64,000 nt of DNA. Origin: Ditylenchus dipsaci. Lineage: Eukaryota > Nematoda > Chromadorea > Rhabditida > Anguinidae. The stretch is from assembly GCA_004194705.1 (NCBI GenBank), contig SADC01001202.1:62001-126000 (forward strand), given 5' to 3'. The first letter of the stretch is position 1. Every line of letters starts with the position of its first letter. This document shows positions 1 to 12,352 of this stretch, in pieces. The notes under the pieces were generated by a model. It was not told the DNA's origin and ran no database searches. It saw nothing but the letters and a program-made list of their open reading frames with translations. The position numbers and the translations under genes are program-made.

Positions 1-67
1 TTTCTACGAAAAATTGTTAACATATTTTTTACATCCAAATTAAAAACTTTAAAAACCTTCAACGTAC

Positions 68-3000
68 TTTTTATCCTGGTTAACAAAATATCCTGAAATT
101 CAAAGAAAGTTATTAGATAATTTAAATCAAGCTCTCGAACAAACTTGTTGTGAGGGGCGATAGCTGGGATTGCAGATTCGATCTAGATTATCCAAAAAGC
201 TAAAAGCCAAGCACATATAATAAAAACTAATCTCAACATACTGTCTACACTTACTGTTTAGCAGAGTCATGCAGGTGGAACTCAAGACGCCTTGAAAAGG
301 TGGCTGTATTGAGCGCTGGTCTGCCCACAATCTCTTGAGTGCTACCGCTAGCTCATCTGAGAAAGGCTCGGATTCTTCACCTGACTTGATGGTTTCCATG
401 ACCACACGCGCATCTTCCTGTAAATAATACAAATTGTCAATAATTATATTTTGCCTACAATTTTTTTTAATGCCTTTTTGTTTTTGTTGCCTAATTTTCA
501 TAAATCATTTAATTGGTGGTTACGGTGTTTTTCATTAAAGCCAACGAATCCAATTTTAGCAGAAATAATGTGTTTTTCTAAGAATCATATGACTTCTGTG
601 TAAACAACCAAACAAAAGCTTAGACAAAAAGGTGAGAAAATTTCTCTGTGTCAAAAGCGACGCTATTTACAACAAAAGTTCTCACCGCTCTCTTCGGCTC
701 CTTGAACCCAATTTTGTACATGGCCATACCCCTTAGCAATTCATCCATCGCGTGCACTTAATTTGTCAAGTTTTGGTCTGAGGAACAAAAATTGTTGACT
801 ATAAACCTGTATTGCTGTAAACCACTGACCGCTGCTGTAGAAGTTCCTCCTAAAATAGTAATTGTGGATATTATTGTGAAATAAAATTTGTTAAAAAAAT
901 GCATACTTCTGTAAAGCCATCACTGTGTAAAATCCTAAAATAGAATCCGTGGAGTCACAAAAAAACTTCACCAAAAAAGGGTCATTTTATACACTGCTTA
1001 TTGAGTTTCATGCGTCAAAAACAAAGATTTTTACGTGAAATGTCAAAAGGTCTAAAGACTTAAGGTCTTGTACAAACTTTTGACGCTACTGTGATATTGA
1101 CCGCCTGGAATAAAAACGTTTTTAAAAAAATAAAAAACTGTCAATTAAGCGAAAACTGGGGCTGAGATTTATAAAAAGAGGGGATACGAAAAAGTCGAAC
1201 TAACCAAAAACCGAGTACAGTCGACTTTCTACATAACGACTCACTATATAACGTCCCTCTCCTCATAACGTCCCAGTGAAACTCGTTTGGTTGGTCTAAA
1301 CTAAATGCTCGAACAACTGCCTCTCTATATAGTGACTCTCTACATAACGTCCCTCTCTACATAACGTCCCAATTTGGCTGGACACTGCTTCAAAGACGCC
1401 TCTCCATATAACGTTTTTTCGAAAAAAAATTAAAATTGAAAGCGTCTCAACAAGAAAATAACTCATTTTTTGCGTTTTATATGTTCACTTTGGTCAGCTT
1501 TCAAAATTTGCTGTTTTAGAGATTATTCTGCCAGTTTCAAGCTGTTTTTGTTTTAGATGGCAACTCACACAGAAAGCGACGCGTGATTTCTTTGGATAAA
1601 AAGAAAAAGATCATCGAAGCTTCGGCAAGCTAGAAACCGAAAAGAAATCAGCGAGCGATTTGATCTGCCGCCATCGACGGTCAAAACCATTCTCAGGGGC
1701 AGGGTCGAAATCCGCCGCCAGTCAATACACAGAAGCAATTGAAGCTTTGAAAATTCTCTAGCGATACGTCGATGAAAATGCCATTGTTGCAGTTCAGCTT
1801 CTGTGCGATAAAGTGGATGATGTGCTTGCCAAAGAACGCATAAAGGAACTGAAGCAGAATAGTATTTTAACTTATTTCATGACCATCCCATGATTGTTTG
1901 TTTGGGTGCTATTTATTGTTGAAATCAACAGTTTTTTTTGAAAAAACTCTCTACGTAACGTCTGGTGAGTGATATATAGGCGAGTGCCTCTCTACATAAC
2001 GACTCTCTATATAACGTCCTCTCCTCATAACGTTCTGTTTTGGCCGGTCCCCTGAAAGACGTTATGTAGAGAGTCGACTGTACAACAAAAACCAGATAAT
2101 TTAAAAAAATTGTCAAACGAGAGCTGGGATCAGGCGAACAATTTAAACTAAACGTCCTAAAAAGTCTAAATTTTATCAGTGAATTTTCACGAGTAAATTT
2201 CATATTGTCTTTACTCTTGCAATTTTTGTAAATTTTTTTTCAATATTTCAGGTTTTCTTGTAGTTTTGAATTGGCTTGGCTCTCTATGAGCTATCTAATC
2301 GGCTGAGTAATTTAAAAAATGTAGAGATCAAGAGGTTTCAAATAATATAATCATCAGTTTTTTGGTCTAAAAAAGTGAGCGGGTTTGGTGAGCAATTTGG
2401 TCTAGATCCACTTATGAATGTCTACTACTCAGCCCAGAAAAAAATTACCAAGATAATTCCGTACTCGAGATATATTGATCATCATAAAAATTAAAACAGT
2501 CTAATAACATGCCATTTTTTAAAATTTTCGGCTCTATATGTGTTCGTGGAACTCCCAAAAAATTTTGCCTTGGTCCCCCCTGTTTTTTTTTTCGTAATTT
2601 TTTGAAATTTGTGCCTTGGTCCCCCTGTTGATTTGTTTTGATATTTTTTTTCAAAAGTCTTAAAAAGTAAAATTAGAGGAACGATTCAGAGGAAGGCAGT
2701 TTTTCGAATGAACACGAATGCAATGAAAATGAACGTGTTTGAGCATATAATTGATGTTATTCACAGCATGGTGTTCGAATAGTTGGCTGAAAATGTGTTT
2801 TTCTCGAAATAAAGAACACTGTATGCAAGAACTCGTACTTTAAAAATTCTTGGCTGAGCCTTAAGTATGTGAGCCCTTGTCCATTTACTACGGTGGACAG
2901 AAAGGTGAACTTCCATTGAATTAAGGGTCGGCCGAAGGCCGGCCAGGTAAAAAACCTTTAAGGAATTTTTCTCTTTAATGATTTTTTACCTGGCCGGCCT

Positions 3001-4068
3001 TCGGCCGACCCCTAATTCAATGGAAGTTCACCTTTCTGTCCACCGTAGTAAATGGACAAGGGCTCACATACTTTAAAAAAAGGTTTTTGGCTGTTTGATA
3101 CTTTTTAAGACTTTTGAAAAAAAATATCAAAACAAATCAACAGGGGGACCAAGGCACAAATTTCAAAAAATTACGAAAAAAAAACAACAGGGGGGACCAA
3201 GGCAAAATTTTTTTGGGAGTTCCACGAACACATATAGAGCCAAATTTTCAATAGAGTTAGTACCTCATCTGTTTCATCAAAGTTGATTTCCCACATTCAC
3301 CAGCGCCTGAAAATTAATTGATTCGAAAAATGTTTAAAAAAAGAAAAAACCACTTCATTTATTAAAATATGTGAAACTCATTTTTCTTGTTTAAATTAAT
3401 AAAAAATAATTTATTTTTTGAAAACTTAAAATTCTCTAGGCACCTTGACTACAGACTACAGCTCAATGAGTGACTTGATGGTCACAAAACCTTCTATAAA
3501 AATTTTCACTTATTAGAAAAGTTGGCGCTAATGATTGTGGTCTAAATAAAAAATTGATAAGCTCTAGGTGCTTTCTATTTTTCATTACAAGTATGTCTTA
3601 TAACCCGCTCGTTTAGAAAAATATGGGCTTTGGTTTGTTATAAAAAGTCTCAGGTTTCCTCGCAAAATTTGGGGCAAGTCTGTCAAAACAAAACTGGCAA
3701 AAGCCTGCAAAAGAAACAGGCCTGAAAAAGGTGTCGGATCAAGATGAGGTCAAAATTTTTGCTCGTCGTTATATCGACGGTTAACTGCATTATTTGATAG
3801 TCAAAATTTTATTTTTAAGTTAAGTTTTAGATTTTTTAAGGTTGCGAGCCGAAAATTTTGGTATTGGGCTATGCCACGTAATTGCTCGGCCCCTCTCTAT
3901 TTCTAGCAAAGTTTATTTTATCTCGCCTTGTCCCAAAAAATCAAGCAAACCTAGCAAAAGCAATTTGATGACTTTGTCCTCAGTGCTCTGAGTCTCACGA
4001 ATCTTCTTGTCAATAGCGCGACTCTGTTTAACCAATGTTTTTTCCTCATCACTCTGGCAAAGTCCCAT
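68..4068 (-). CDS. Heterotrimeric G-protein alpha subunit, 5' part, possibly decaying
   Basis: Exons read on the minus strand: 3951-4068, 3264-3306, 807-849, 686-777, 255-417, 145-199, 68-92; the gene continues off the left edge. Exon 1 starts MGLCQSDEEK, the classic G-alpha N terminus with Gly2 (myristoylation) and Cys4 (palmitoylation). Exon 2 holds the P-loop GAGECGKST (family consensus GAGESGKST). Later exons carry RSVVYSNT, DARVVME, EPFSDEL, RLWAD, EFHLHDSAK, FLDNLDRI and DILLTRIK, all helical-domain landmarks in the right order. I could not find the short exon expected after the P-loop (IIH...GF). Exon 686-777 has an in-frame TAA (760-758), and exon 255-417 needs one extra base (C run at 318-319) to join RLWAD to the next block. 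So this is either a recent pseudogene or a real gene with assembly errors. Switch regions lie outside the window. Acceptor-like GGCAG lies 10 nt before the ATG. Confidence 0.85.
1218..2080 (+). mobile_element. Tigger/pogo-like DNA transposon remnant
   Basis: Ends are inverted CAGTCGACT(T/C)TCTACATAACG repeats, flanked by TA on both sides (1216-1217 and 2081-2082). Subterminal copies of CTATATAACGTCC and CATAACGTCC recur inside both ends. Between 1557 and 1893 the plus strand holds pieces of a CENP-B/pogo-type helix-turn-helix (KRRVISLDKKKK, then EISERFDLPPSTVKTIL in a shifted frame) and a C-terminal-like piece ending ELKQNSILTYF. The catalytic DDE core is missing, so the copy is internally deleted and non-autonomous. 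It sits in an intron of the G-alpha gene. Confidence 0.8.
2517..3250. repeat. Fold-back element in G-alpha intron
   Basis: Outer arms 2517-2664 and 3098-3250 are inverted copies containing CCTTGGTCCCCCTGTT motifs. An inner near-perfect palindrome (2864-3071) centres on CGGCCGAAGGCCGGCC-type hairpins. The left side has about 170 extra bases with no counterpart. The right end is only ~14 nt from the P-loop exon donor. No coding capacity is visible; the short ORFs in the arms are mirror images of each other. Confidence 0.85.
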
Positions 4069-4582
4069 GCTTTGTCTTCTGCCACTTAGTCTTTTTCAGT
4101 CATAAGAAGTCGGCACTGTAATAGACCAGTATGAGCACTATAGTTTACTGTAATCGAATTTCTCAATCGATTAGATTCTGCCGATATCAAAGACCTGAAA
4201 AGACTTTAGTAAAATTGAGCTTAAGCTAATAATTGAGCGTAATAATAGTAAATACAAGTGTTTATGAGGTTAATAGCCTTGGAGAACTCAAATTAATTGG
4301 CTATTTTCGAGGAGGCATGCTCATAAAACACAGTCTAAATTTCTCTAACTTCTAGTATGCACGTCCGTTCAAAATTCAAATTCTAGTTCACTTTAAAATA
4401 AACAAAACGCCAAGATATTTGAAAAATATTTTCTTACATTTTCTAAATTTCTCAGTGATTTTTGACTACGATAGACAAATTTTGACTGAAAATTTTGTTT
4501 TTTTTAGCGAGAATTAGAGTCTCTAGCCAAAAGTTAACTTGTTAGAAGAGCAATTTATTGAACGAAAAACCGATGAAACAGG

Positions 4583-5539
4583 TTAAACCGGAAACATTGT
4601 GTCAGAGATATTCAAATCATGTAAACAGTTTCTTACGTAAGACCTCTTCATTATTGTTTCGGAGATTCTTGTTAGATCCCTCATTCTGCAAAATCGTTTC
4701 TCGTCCTCACTGATCTTTTGATGAAGTGCTTCTATGGCTTGTTCAGAAATGAGCCCCCAGAACTTGTTTGCAGCAGCGAAAAGAGGAACATGGCAGCACA
4801 TCCAATGACATTTAGGCGTAATGGAGCTTGTTGGAAATCCTATCTTAAATTATTCTGTGAATATTATTTTCAAAAATAAACTAAAAAGTCAACACGCACA
4901 GATGGAAAGTTGAGCTGTTCGAAGAGGATTTCTTTTAGCGCCACCAGATTTTCGTAATTATCATCACCTTGAAAGAGCGCCACCATAAGCAAATTCTCGT
5001 AAGAATTAATAGAACTCACGTTAGCTATTCCGATTATAATCTTGGTTGAGGACCCACCTTTATCACCCACAAGGAAGAGGAATATTTTCTCACCATATTT
5101 GCCATCTAATTGCAACTGCTTAGACTGATGAAGGTGCAAAAGACGAGATTCAATCACTTTCTTTGCATTCTTTATCCACAGTATAGGCTTGCCTTGTGAG
5201 TAGATAGCGCCAATATCTAGTTCTGATCCAAATTTCTTAGCCAAATCTTCCACTTCATGATTCGAGGCAAGGAAATTTCGATCGATCTGAAAAATTGGTT
5301 TTCCAAATTTGAAGCAGTTTGTTTCACTAAAACAAAAGAATGTTTAAACGGACAGACAAAACCAGGTTAAAAAGCTTACAGAGACGGATTTCGCCTGCTT
5401 TCTTAGCTTGCTCACTCGCCATATTCTTAGCTTGATTTCTCTGCTCATTATATTCCCATCGTTTCTTGACTGCGATTGAACGAGTTTCGGAGAGAGACAC
5501 TTCATTTGGCTTAACGCACATTCTTCTGGTGGAGACCAT
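4583..5539 (-). CDS. Uncharacterised protein with GDKGG and SEQ-IE-H motifs
   Basis: I do not know its function. The start is placed at 5539 (MVSTRRMCVKPNEV), 8 nt after a strong TTTTTTTAG acceptor, matching the arrangement at ARP6 and SF3B4. Exon 1 (to ~5380) is basic and possibly coiled coil (KKRWEYNEQRNQAKN). Exon 2 (about 4898-5288) carries LVGDKGGSSTK and GDDNYENL. Exon 3 (about 4637-4823) carries ITPKCHW, HVPLF and WGLISEQAIEALH. This motif order resembles a metazoan family of unknown function, expanded in some lineages and perhaps transposon-derived; that is recollection, not a search. The phase between exons 1 and 2 is unresolved, and the true 3' end may lie as far as ~4100, close to the G-alpha start on the same strand. 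Confidence 0.55.
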
Positions 5540-5759
5540 CTTCAGCTCTAAAAAAACACTGAATTTATTTTTGTATGAGACACGCCAATTTTGTATTTTT
5601 GGGGCTTTTTTATGCACCAAAAGAAAGCCTACAATCTCTTCTACCCGAAAATCCAGACCGATTTTTGTAAAACCAGAATTTTTAAAACTAGAGGCTATTT
5701 GAAGCAAACAAGTGGCATTTTCCCGAGTGAAAATAGGGTGTTTTGTGTTTTTCATCTAA

Positions 5760-6766
5760 CTTTTGCATAAAACACCCTGAATTTGCATTTTTCGCATGCT
5801 TCATTGGTACCAAAATGTAGGAAATTTTGTTCTCTACAAGGCCTCTGTCTTTTTTTTACCCTTATTTGACAATAAAACACCGGAAAAATTCAAGTCATAT
5901 CAAACAAACGTGAATAAATATATGAAATTTTTCACTGAAATCTCTTATGCTTTTCATTTTTTCATGTTTCATGGACAAATGATAGCTCATTCGAAAGCCC
6001 TGACATTGGCCAACACTCTGAGCATAAATGTTCAGAACGTTGAAATAAAATCAGTCAGGTTTAAAACAGGAATTTGAAAGGATACACTAGTGATCAATTT
6101 CCAAAATTTTGAATTTCGCGCCTTTTTTCTCTAGTGTACTAAAATGGGAGTTTTGAACGGACGTGTATGGTTGAATTTAAGATTCAATAAAATCAATGAT
6201 GAACTCGAGTTTTTACATCTTAATGAATAATTATCATCAAATTTCTAACTACTTTTGGAATAAATATAAAGGGGCATTAAAATATTGAGGAGTACAGGGT
6301 GAGTCGTAAAAACTTAAAATTCTTATTTTATACCTTTCTTCAGTTTTTTCAATGAAACTTTTTTCACAAACACATTATATTCTGTGTTTATTAACTGTTT
6401 TGTAGGGTTTACTCATTTGAATTTTCGGCTGAAAGCTCAATATTTTTTTTGGTTTTCAACTGTCCGCGGAATCTCTGACGAAATTTTTCAACAATGGTGC
6501 AATTTTTACGACTCATTTTGTATATGGAAAAAGAATATAGTTTGAAAAAACACTAGTATTTTTTTAAAGCAATGTCTGAAACAATTTTTCTGGATAAATA
6601 AGTAACTGGACAGTGCGAGCGACCATAATGCAAACATACCGAAACGCAACCTTGTCGAATAAAACTAAAATAATCGTGCTTATTAGAAAAACCATTTTTC
6701 TCGTTGGTTTTCTAATTGATTTTTTTTATTTTTTCGTACCAACTTGTAGCTCTACTATTCCAGTTT
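5760..6766. other. No gene recognised
   Basis: AT-rich DNA with only short ORFs on both strands. The longest plus-strand ORF (5796-6077, 93 codons) has no motif I recognise and no convincing splice sites. Confidence 0.5.
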
Positions 6767-6768
6767 TG

Positions 6769-7113
6769 AGCCATTTAGGTTTGAAAAAGTGGCTTCCATG
6801 GCGCAGTGCGTAAGTGCTCGCTTTTTTGGCCCAAAATGGTGTTTTTTAGTGTTGCAGGTTCAATCCCACGTAGTGGCACACTATTTTTTTTGGCTTGTTT
6901 GGCCAGTTTAGAGGTAATTAGACTTTTTTGACGCCAGATTCGGCATCAGCGACCCAAATTACTTCTAAAATGGCCAAAGAAGCCGAAAAAATAGTGTGCC
7001 CCTACGTAGGATTGAACCTGCAACACCAAAAAAACACCATTTCGGGGCCAAAAAACGCGAGCACTTACGCACTGCGCCATGGAAGCCACTTTTTCAAACC
7101 TAAATGGCTCCCC
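6769..7113. mobile_element. Inverted pair of tRNA-derived SINE-like units
   Basis: The left half (+) has a pol III A-box-like TGGCGCAGTGCGTAAG followed ~60 nt later by a B-box-like GGTTCAATCCC. The right half (7000-7085) is the same unit on the minus strand. Flanks GAGCCATTTAGG and CCTAAATGGCTC pair too, so the whole ~345 bp folds into one hairpin. The anticodon-loop region is over-long and the acceptor arms do not pair, so these are tRNA relics rather than functional tRNA genes. Confidence 0.75.
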
Positions 7114-8080
7114 CCCCTTTAAAAAGTTTTGTAAGCTGAATAAGGCTGTTTTACAAATAAAAACGTACTAATACAGCTTCTGCTCGGAGTTTCTAATGAA
7201 TTAGACCTGGGAAAGCGCTGGCTTGTGTCATCGCCATTATTGCGCAGTAATGACTGTTAAAATTTAGTTTTTCTAAAAAGTTTAACCACCAAATAGCTAG
7301 TAAAAAAAATATGCATAAAATAAAAGTACAACCAAGACAAAAGAACAAAATAAATTTTCTGGTGAAATTGTTTTCCCTATTTATAATAAACAATAAAATT
7401 TGAACAGCTTTGTTTTTGCAGTTAAATGAATTAAATAGAGAAAAGAGAATGTTTTTTTTCAATTATAGCCAAATGGTCAGAGATCCCAGCTACTGAAGGC
7501 CCTGGTGCCATAAATTGACCAGCACTGATTACCGTTTAAAATTTTTGTTTAAAAAATAGTTGTAAGGTTGGTATAACTGTTCTGACTGTGCCTAGTACAA
7601 GTTGTAAAAATATTGTTTTTTCTATGTTTTTCTTTCATCAGTTTAAAAATTGTTCTGTTATTTTCGTGGAGAAAATACTACAGGGTTCGCCAAATTCGGG
7701 GCACTATTTGTTTTGCTCATATCTCTTCGAATTTGTCGCGTTTTGAAGAGATGTTTTTTGTTCGATAGACAACTCTTCGGGCAACTAAATGACACCACGT
7801 TCATTTTTGTTCATTAATGTTATCATCATTTGCTGACCTGTTGAATTTTTTTCGATTTTTGTTTTTCAGTGAATTATATGAATGAATGCTCCCGGTTCCA
7901 AAGAATTTGTTCCATCTTCCTAGATTTCCTCATTCTATGGCTTTCTGGCGTGTCTTTATTTTTTTTTTCGATGCTCGACTCGAAACTTATGCAGGCGACC
8001 CATGCATTCCATACCAGATCACAGTCAAAACCCTTTGTTTAGTTTAAATCTATTTTCAACCAAAAATCACATTTTTTTAA
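7114..8080. other. No gene recognised
   Basis: AT-rich DNA with scattered short ORFs, none with recognised motifs, conserved exon structure or clear repeats. Confidence 0.4.
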
Positions 8081-8094
8081 CAGGTCAGGAAACG

Positions 8095-8205
8095 ATGACA
8101 ACCTTAACGAAAAATAATGAACGTAGTGCCAATCAGTTGCTCGAAGAGTTGGCTAGCAAACAAAAAAAGAACTATCGAAAACGCAATAAATTCAAAGAGA
8201 TATAA
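8095..8205 (+). CDS. Possible small basic protein or first exon
   Basis: A 37-codon ORF (MTTLTKNNERSANQ..., Lys-rich C-terminal half ending FKEI) starts 11 nt after a good acceptor (TTTTTTTAACAG), the spacing seen at other genes here. It could be a complete micro-gene, the first exon of an unrecognised gene, or chance. No family is recognised. Confidence 0.25.
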   Translation: MTTLTKNNERSANQLLEELASKQKKNYRKRNKFKEI

Positions 8206-10714
8206 GAAAAACAAAAAGTGCCAAAAATTTGGAGGACCCTGTATATGTAATAGTTGGCAACAATTAGCGTAAGGCGTTGCGCCTCTAGCAGGACAAAAAA
8301 GATACCTACAGTTAAAATCTGGAACATGGCTTCTTTTTCCAAGAAAAAAAGATCTCATCTAAAAACCAAGATTCCAAAAAGTTATGTTCAAAATAATATC
8401 AGATTTTATGCTGCCCAATTCTGTAGGATTGCTAATGAAACCTAGATAAATTGATACAAACTTCTAGCATTTCTTGCACAGTCAAGCTTTGGTTATCCGA
8501 TACACCCGCTAACTGCCATCCTTAGTATACTATATTTGGCTGAGATTGGCTCACCTTCTGTAACTTGGAGCCCTAGTTATTGGCTATTTTATACTACTGG
8601 ATTGAATTTTTTTGCTTGGAAGTATCAGAAGCTTTTTTCACAGCATCAAATTTTCAAAAAATTTTCACTGTAAACTTTTACAAAGTTTACAGGTATTTAG
8701 CACACACAAAATCACTGGTTAATATATTCTTTAGTCATACGTAAAGGTGACAAAAATAACACCTTGTGATATATTTTAATTAGGTTTTGCTCCATTGATT
8801 TTTTACAGCTATCTTTTTCTTTCTTTTCGAAAAATGTGGGATAAATGGAACAAAAGACGGAGTCTAAGATACTGTAAAAAAATAATCATAAATGGTTGAC
8901 GACAACGAAAAAAACGTATAAATAAGTTCAGACTCCCACAATAATTTTTTCCATTCTTTAAAATAAGGCTAAGCTCTCAGCTCGAATTAAAAATGTCGTA
9001 GCGCTAGAAGTTACCAATTTGCTTGTTTCCAACCTTCAATTAAAATCAAAAATGAAATTTGTAAACTTTCAAAACCATACGGCGAAAAATAAAAAAAATA
9101 AAGAAAGTTTCAGCCAAAAAGAAATTTTGACAGTCCTATTTATAAGCGCTGATGAACTAACTGTGTCCAAATATGCCTGTGTCTTCCCTCTGGTTTTTTG
9201 TAAAAATAAATTTGTCTTAAAACAATAATTTTTTTCTTGCTATGTCACAGCACAGTCCACCTTTGAAGAACACCAGTCAAAATTCTTAAGATTTTATACC
9301 TTCAAATTTTTCTCAAAATTAGGGAGCGCGGGGTAGAGTGCACAACAAGGCTGGAGCCGGTTTAAAAAAACCAGAACAAAAAAATAAATTTTTAGAGGTT
9401 TTGAGTTTTTAGCTACTTCTGTACTTCAGACAGTCAAAAAATACAACTACATCTAAATGTTTGCATACCTACTCATCAAACTTGATGAAAATTTTGATAA
9501 TAAAAAATAACTTTAAAAATATATTTTCAAAGTAAAAAAGAGCACACAGATTGAAAGGGTAAGAGCAAAGGCTCATGCGGCAAATAGCCTCAAAAAAATT
9601 GGCAGTTTAGGTTCCAACAAAAAATAATAATGTTGCCCAATGCTTGCCTTGTCCAAGCTTAATGACAACACAAGGAAGCGAGATAAGGGCTTGAAGAAAA
9701 TTGACTTCTATCAAGCTATCAACAACACAGTAGTACACCCCACTGACGACAATCACACAATAGGTAGTGTTGCCAAGGTACCCAAGTTAAGCAATGCTAC
9801 TGCTACTAACTTTACCAACTTTATAGAGCATTAATGAAAACAAAGCTCTTGAGGTTAGTAGAACTGAAGAAAAATCTCTCACACAATTATAAGAAATTCT
9901 ACTGCTCACTTAGGCGGCACCTCTTACTACAATTACAGAAAAAAATGAAAACAAGATTCTACGTGGAATTTTCCCTACTTTCAGCTTGACTGGTAACGAA
10001 AAATTAATTAAAATTTGATTTTCTATTAAATATTAAAATAGAAACATTGATTGTTTGGTGCCATTTAAAAGTTCCACTTTCCTCTTTTAAATGATATATA
10101 AAATTATCGATATTGCTTTAAACATCTGTGAGGGCTAGAGGAAACTTGTCAAAAGCGAAATTTGTCAAAACGGTATTTGGCAAGTTTAGCTGAGCTGTTA
10201 AGAGCATGATTACACCACTTTGCTAAGTTCGAAACGACCAAAACCATTTTTCAACGTTTTAGCCTCCAAACCATGCGTCCCATATGTTCACCTACTTTGT
10301 TTAGCAACGAATTTAGCCTTGCCAAATTGATAAAATTTGTTTTTGACGAGTTCCGTTTTTGACAAGTCTCACCTAGCCCTTGTGAGGGCATTTTGAGAAA
10401 TTGATAAATATTTCAATCCCTTTAACTAATAGAAATTATTTGATTGAACAATATTTTAGTCTTAACACTTAATCGAAGTTTTGACCAGTTAAAATGATAA
10501 AAGTGCGTGTGAAATTGTTTAAATGACCTTATAAATGCATCCTTGTCTTTTTTGCCTATCATTCGACCATTTTAAAAATTTTTTGAAGCTCCATGTATAG
10601 ACCTGACCACTTTAATCAGGTGGATCATTACCAAGCATGAAATAAATTTATTTTTAAATTGAAGCAAGTTTTATGAAATTTTTAATAAAATAAATATTTT
10701 AAGAAAAAAGGCCC
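8206..10714. other. No gene recognised
   Basis: A 2.5-kb AT-rich stretch. Plus-strand ORFs at 8254-8445, 9019-9228 and 9640-9834 have no recognisable motif. The 9640-9834 ORF (Thr/Asn-rich) looks less simple in composition than its surroundings but lacks support. Confidence 0.4.
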
Positions 10715-10718
10715 TTAA

Positions 10719-11053
10719 AAGACTATCGCCGTTGATGACAATGGCAATTTAGAGTTTTTTAATTGGCGGGGGACAACCGAAAATGCGGAAAATGTTTTTG
10801 CGAATTATTTTTTTATTTGCACCGAAAATTGAAATCCTATGAATTAGATGAGGCGAATCAACAGTTAACAATGATAGATTATAGCTCAATGGGAGTCGGC
10901 TATATCGTCCGATGTGGCATAATCAAGCAACGTTGGGCTCGACAAGTATATGGTTCTTAATCTTGAACAAAAAAATAATGTGAAATGTATTTTCGCAATA
11001 TTACACGAATTCAAAAACTCGAAATTGCCATTGTCATCAACGGCGATGGTCCT
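10719..11053. mobile_element. TTAA-flanked fold-back MITE
   Basis: TTAA at 10715-10718 and 11054-11057 bound inverted ends reading AAGACTATCGCCG / AGGACCATCGCCG, followed by TTGATGACAATGGCAATTT in both arms. Same end type as 14212-14404. The interior contains AATTGGCGGGGGACAACCG, also present in the 23.4-kb element. Confidence 0.85.
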
Positions 11054-11707
11054 TTAAACTATTTTTTTGATTCTGGCTTTGAGAATACATCTTCAAGACC
11101 TCATTTTATTCGCACCAATAATTGTCAGCCAATAATTAGTTCATGATTATTATATATGCACGCTTGAATTGGTTTTTAAGTATACCTATACACATTATTT
11201 TCTAGTGATAATATAAAATGAAAAATGAATTTAAATCAGACTAAATGAAACTACCAACAAAATTTTTGTTCTCATAATTCAAAGTTCAGCTCATTTGGTT
11301 GAAATTCAAAAAATTTTGACTTAAAAAGTAAACAATGCTATATCTACACAAACTGTGGTTTAAACTTTAAACCTTGAAGTCCAATAACGATCTTGTTTGG
11401 TATAAAATTAGTTTTTGAACCTAGACAATCCGTGAGAAAATTATATTTGCATCGTAAGAGGATGTATATATTTTTTTGGTATTTTAAAATACTTCAGCTG
11501 CTCACACCTGACGCAGAAAATATTGAAAGAAGGAAACAAATTAACATCAACAAATGCTACCTTTCAAAATAGTAAGAAAAAATAATAAATTAATTCACTT
11601 AATAATTTATTTATTAGTTTAACACCGAAGCAATATAAAAGGGAAGCAAAGAAACATTTGTAAGCATATAATATATATTCTCGTCACCCTCCCTCATTTA
11701 TTTCGAT
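11054..11707. other. No gene recognised
   Basis: AT-rich DNA between the MITE and the four-pass membrane gene; probably includes that gene's 3' untranslated region. Nothing else is seen. Confidence 0.4.
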
Positions 11708-12352
11708 TCAAGAAACAGGTACTTCCTTTCCACTATTTTGACCCATTACCAATGGATTGCCGGTTTGTTGTTGAAAACGAAGCTGTTCCACATGTCCAAT
11801 TGTGGATCCAACTGCTCTACAACCATATACACCAACAATCAGAGATGCAGCAAACTAAAAAGGTAAGATTAAAAGTTAAAATGTACCCGGCAAGATTGTT
11901 TTAAAAAATTGTACTAAAATCAGAGTCTGGGAAACTTGCAAAGCTAATAATCATAGAACAAGATTACCCTTAAGAAACGCTCAACAAAGTACCTGTAACA
12001 AGCTTAGAATAGAAAGCGCCAAGTCCACCTCAATCGGCTCATTTGTACCATTGATGCTAATTGATGGTTTGCCAGAAGAAGCTGCTGTTAGAAGCGGAAT
12101 AAGAGGAAGGATCCCTGCAAAACATGCACTTTTAATAAATTTGTGTCGATAAAGCACAAAAACCTGAAAGGAAAGGCACGAAAACAAGTACAGCGTTGAT
12201 AATGCTGAGCACGAAACAGGAAACAGCCATGCAATAACTAACAGCAATAAATTATTGTTTCATAGAAAAGGTGACTAACCTTCTGTGCCTTACTGCAAAA
12301 TAGCCTATTAGACCTGCACATACCACTGAGATGCCGTAAAAAAGTTCTTGAC
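11708..12352 (-). CDS. Four-pass membrane protein (MS4A/MARVEL-like topology), C-terminal exons
   Basis: Exons 12280-12352, 12164-12237, 11993-12114 and 11708-11854 join with matching phases (2, 1, 0) and end in a stop. The product contains GQELFYGISVVCAGLIG, then YCMAVSCFVLSII and VFVPFLSG, a loop with a glycosylation-type NGT site, VDLALSILSLL, and FAASLIVGVYGCRAVGS, followed by a hydrophilic Gln-rich tail ending EVPVS. That gives three to four hydrophobic helices with the conserved VYGCRA turn seen in MS4A-like or related tetraspan proteins; the family is inferred from topology. Upstream exons were not found; a copy of the 34.4-kb repeat begins at ~12398, close to where they would be expected. 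Confidence 0.75.

Noticed and set aside
10763..10960. 65-codon ORF with CxxC (MAGDNRKCGKCFCE)
   Set aside because: Lies wholly inside a TTAA MITE and begins in sequence shared with another MITE arm.
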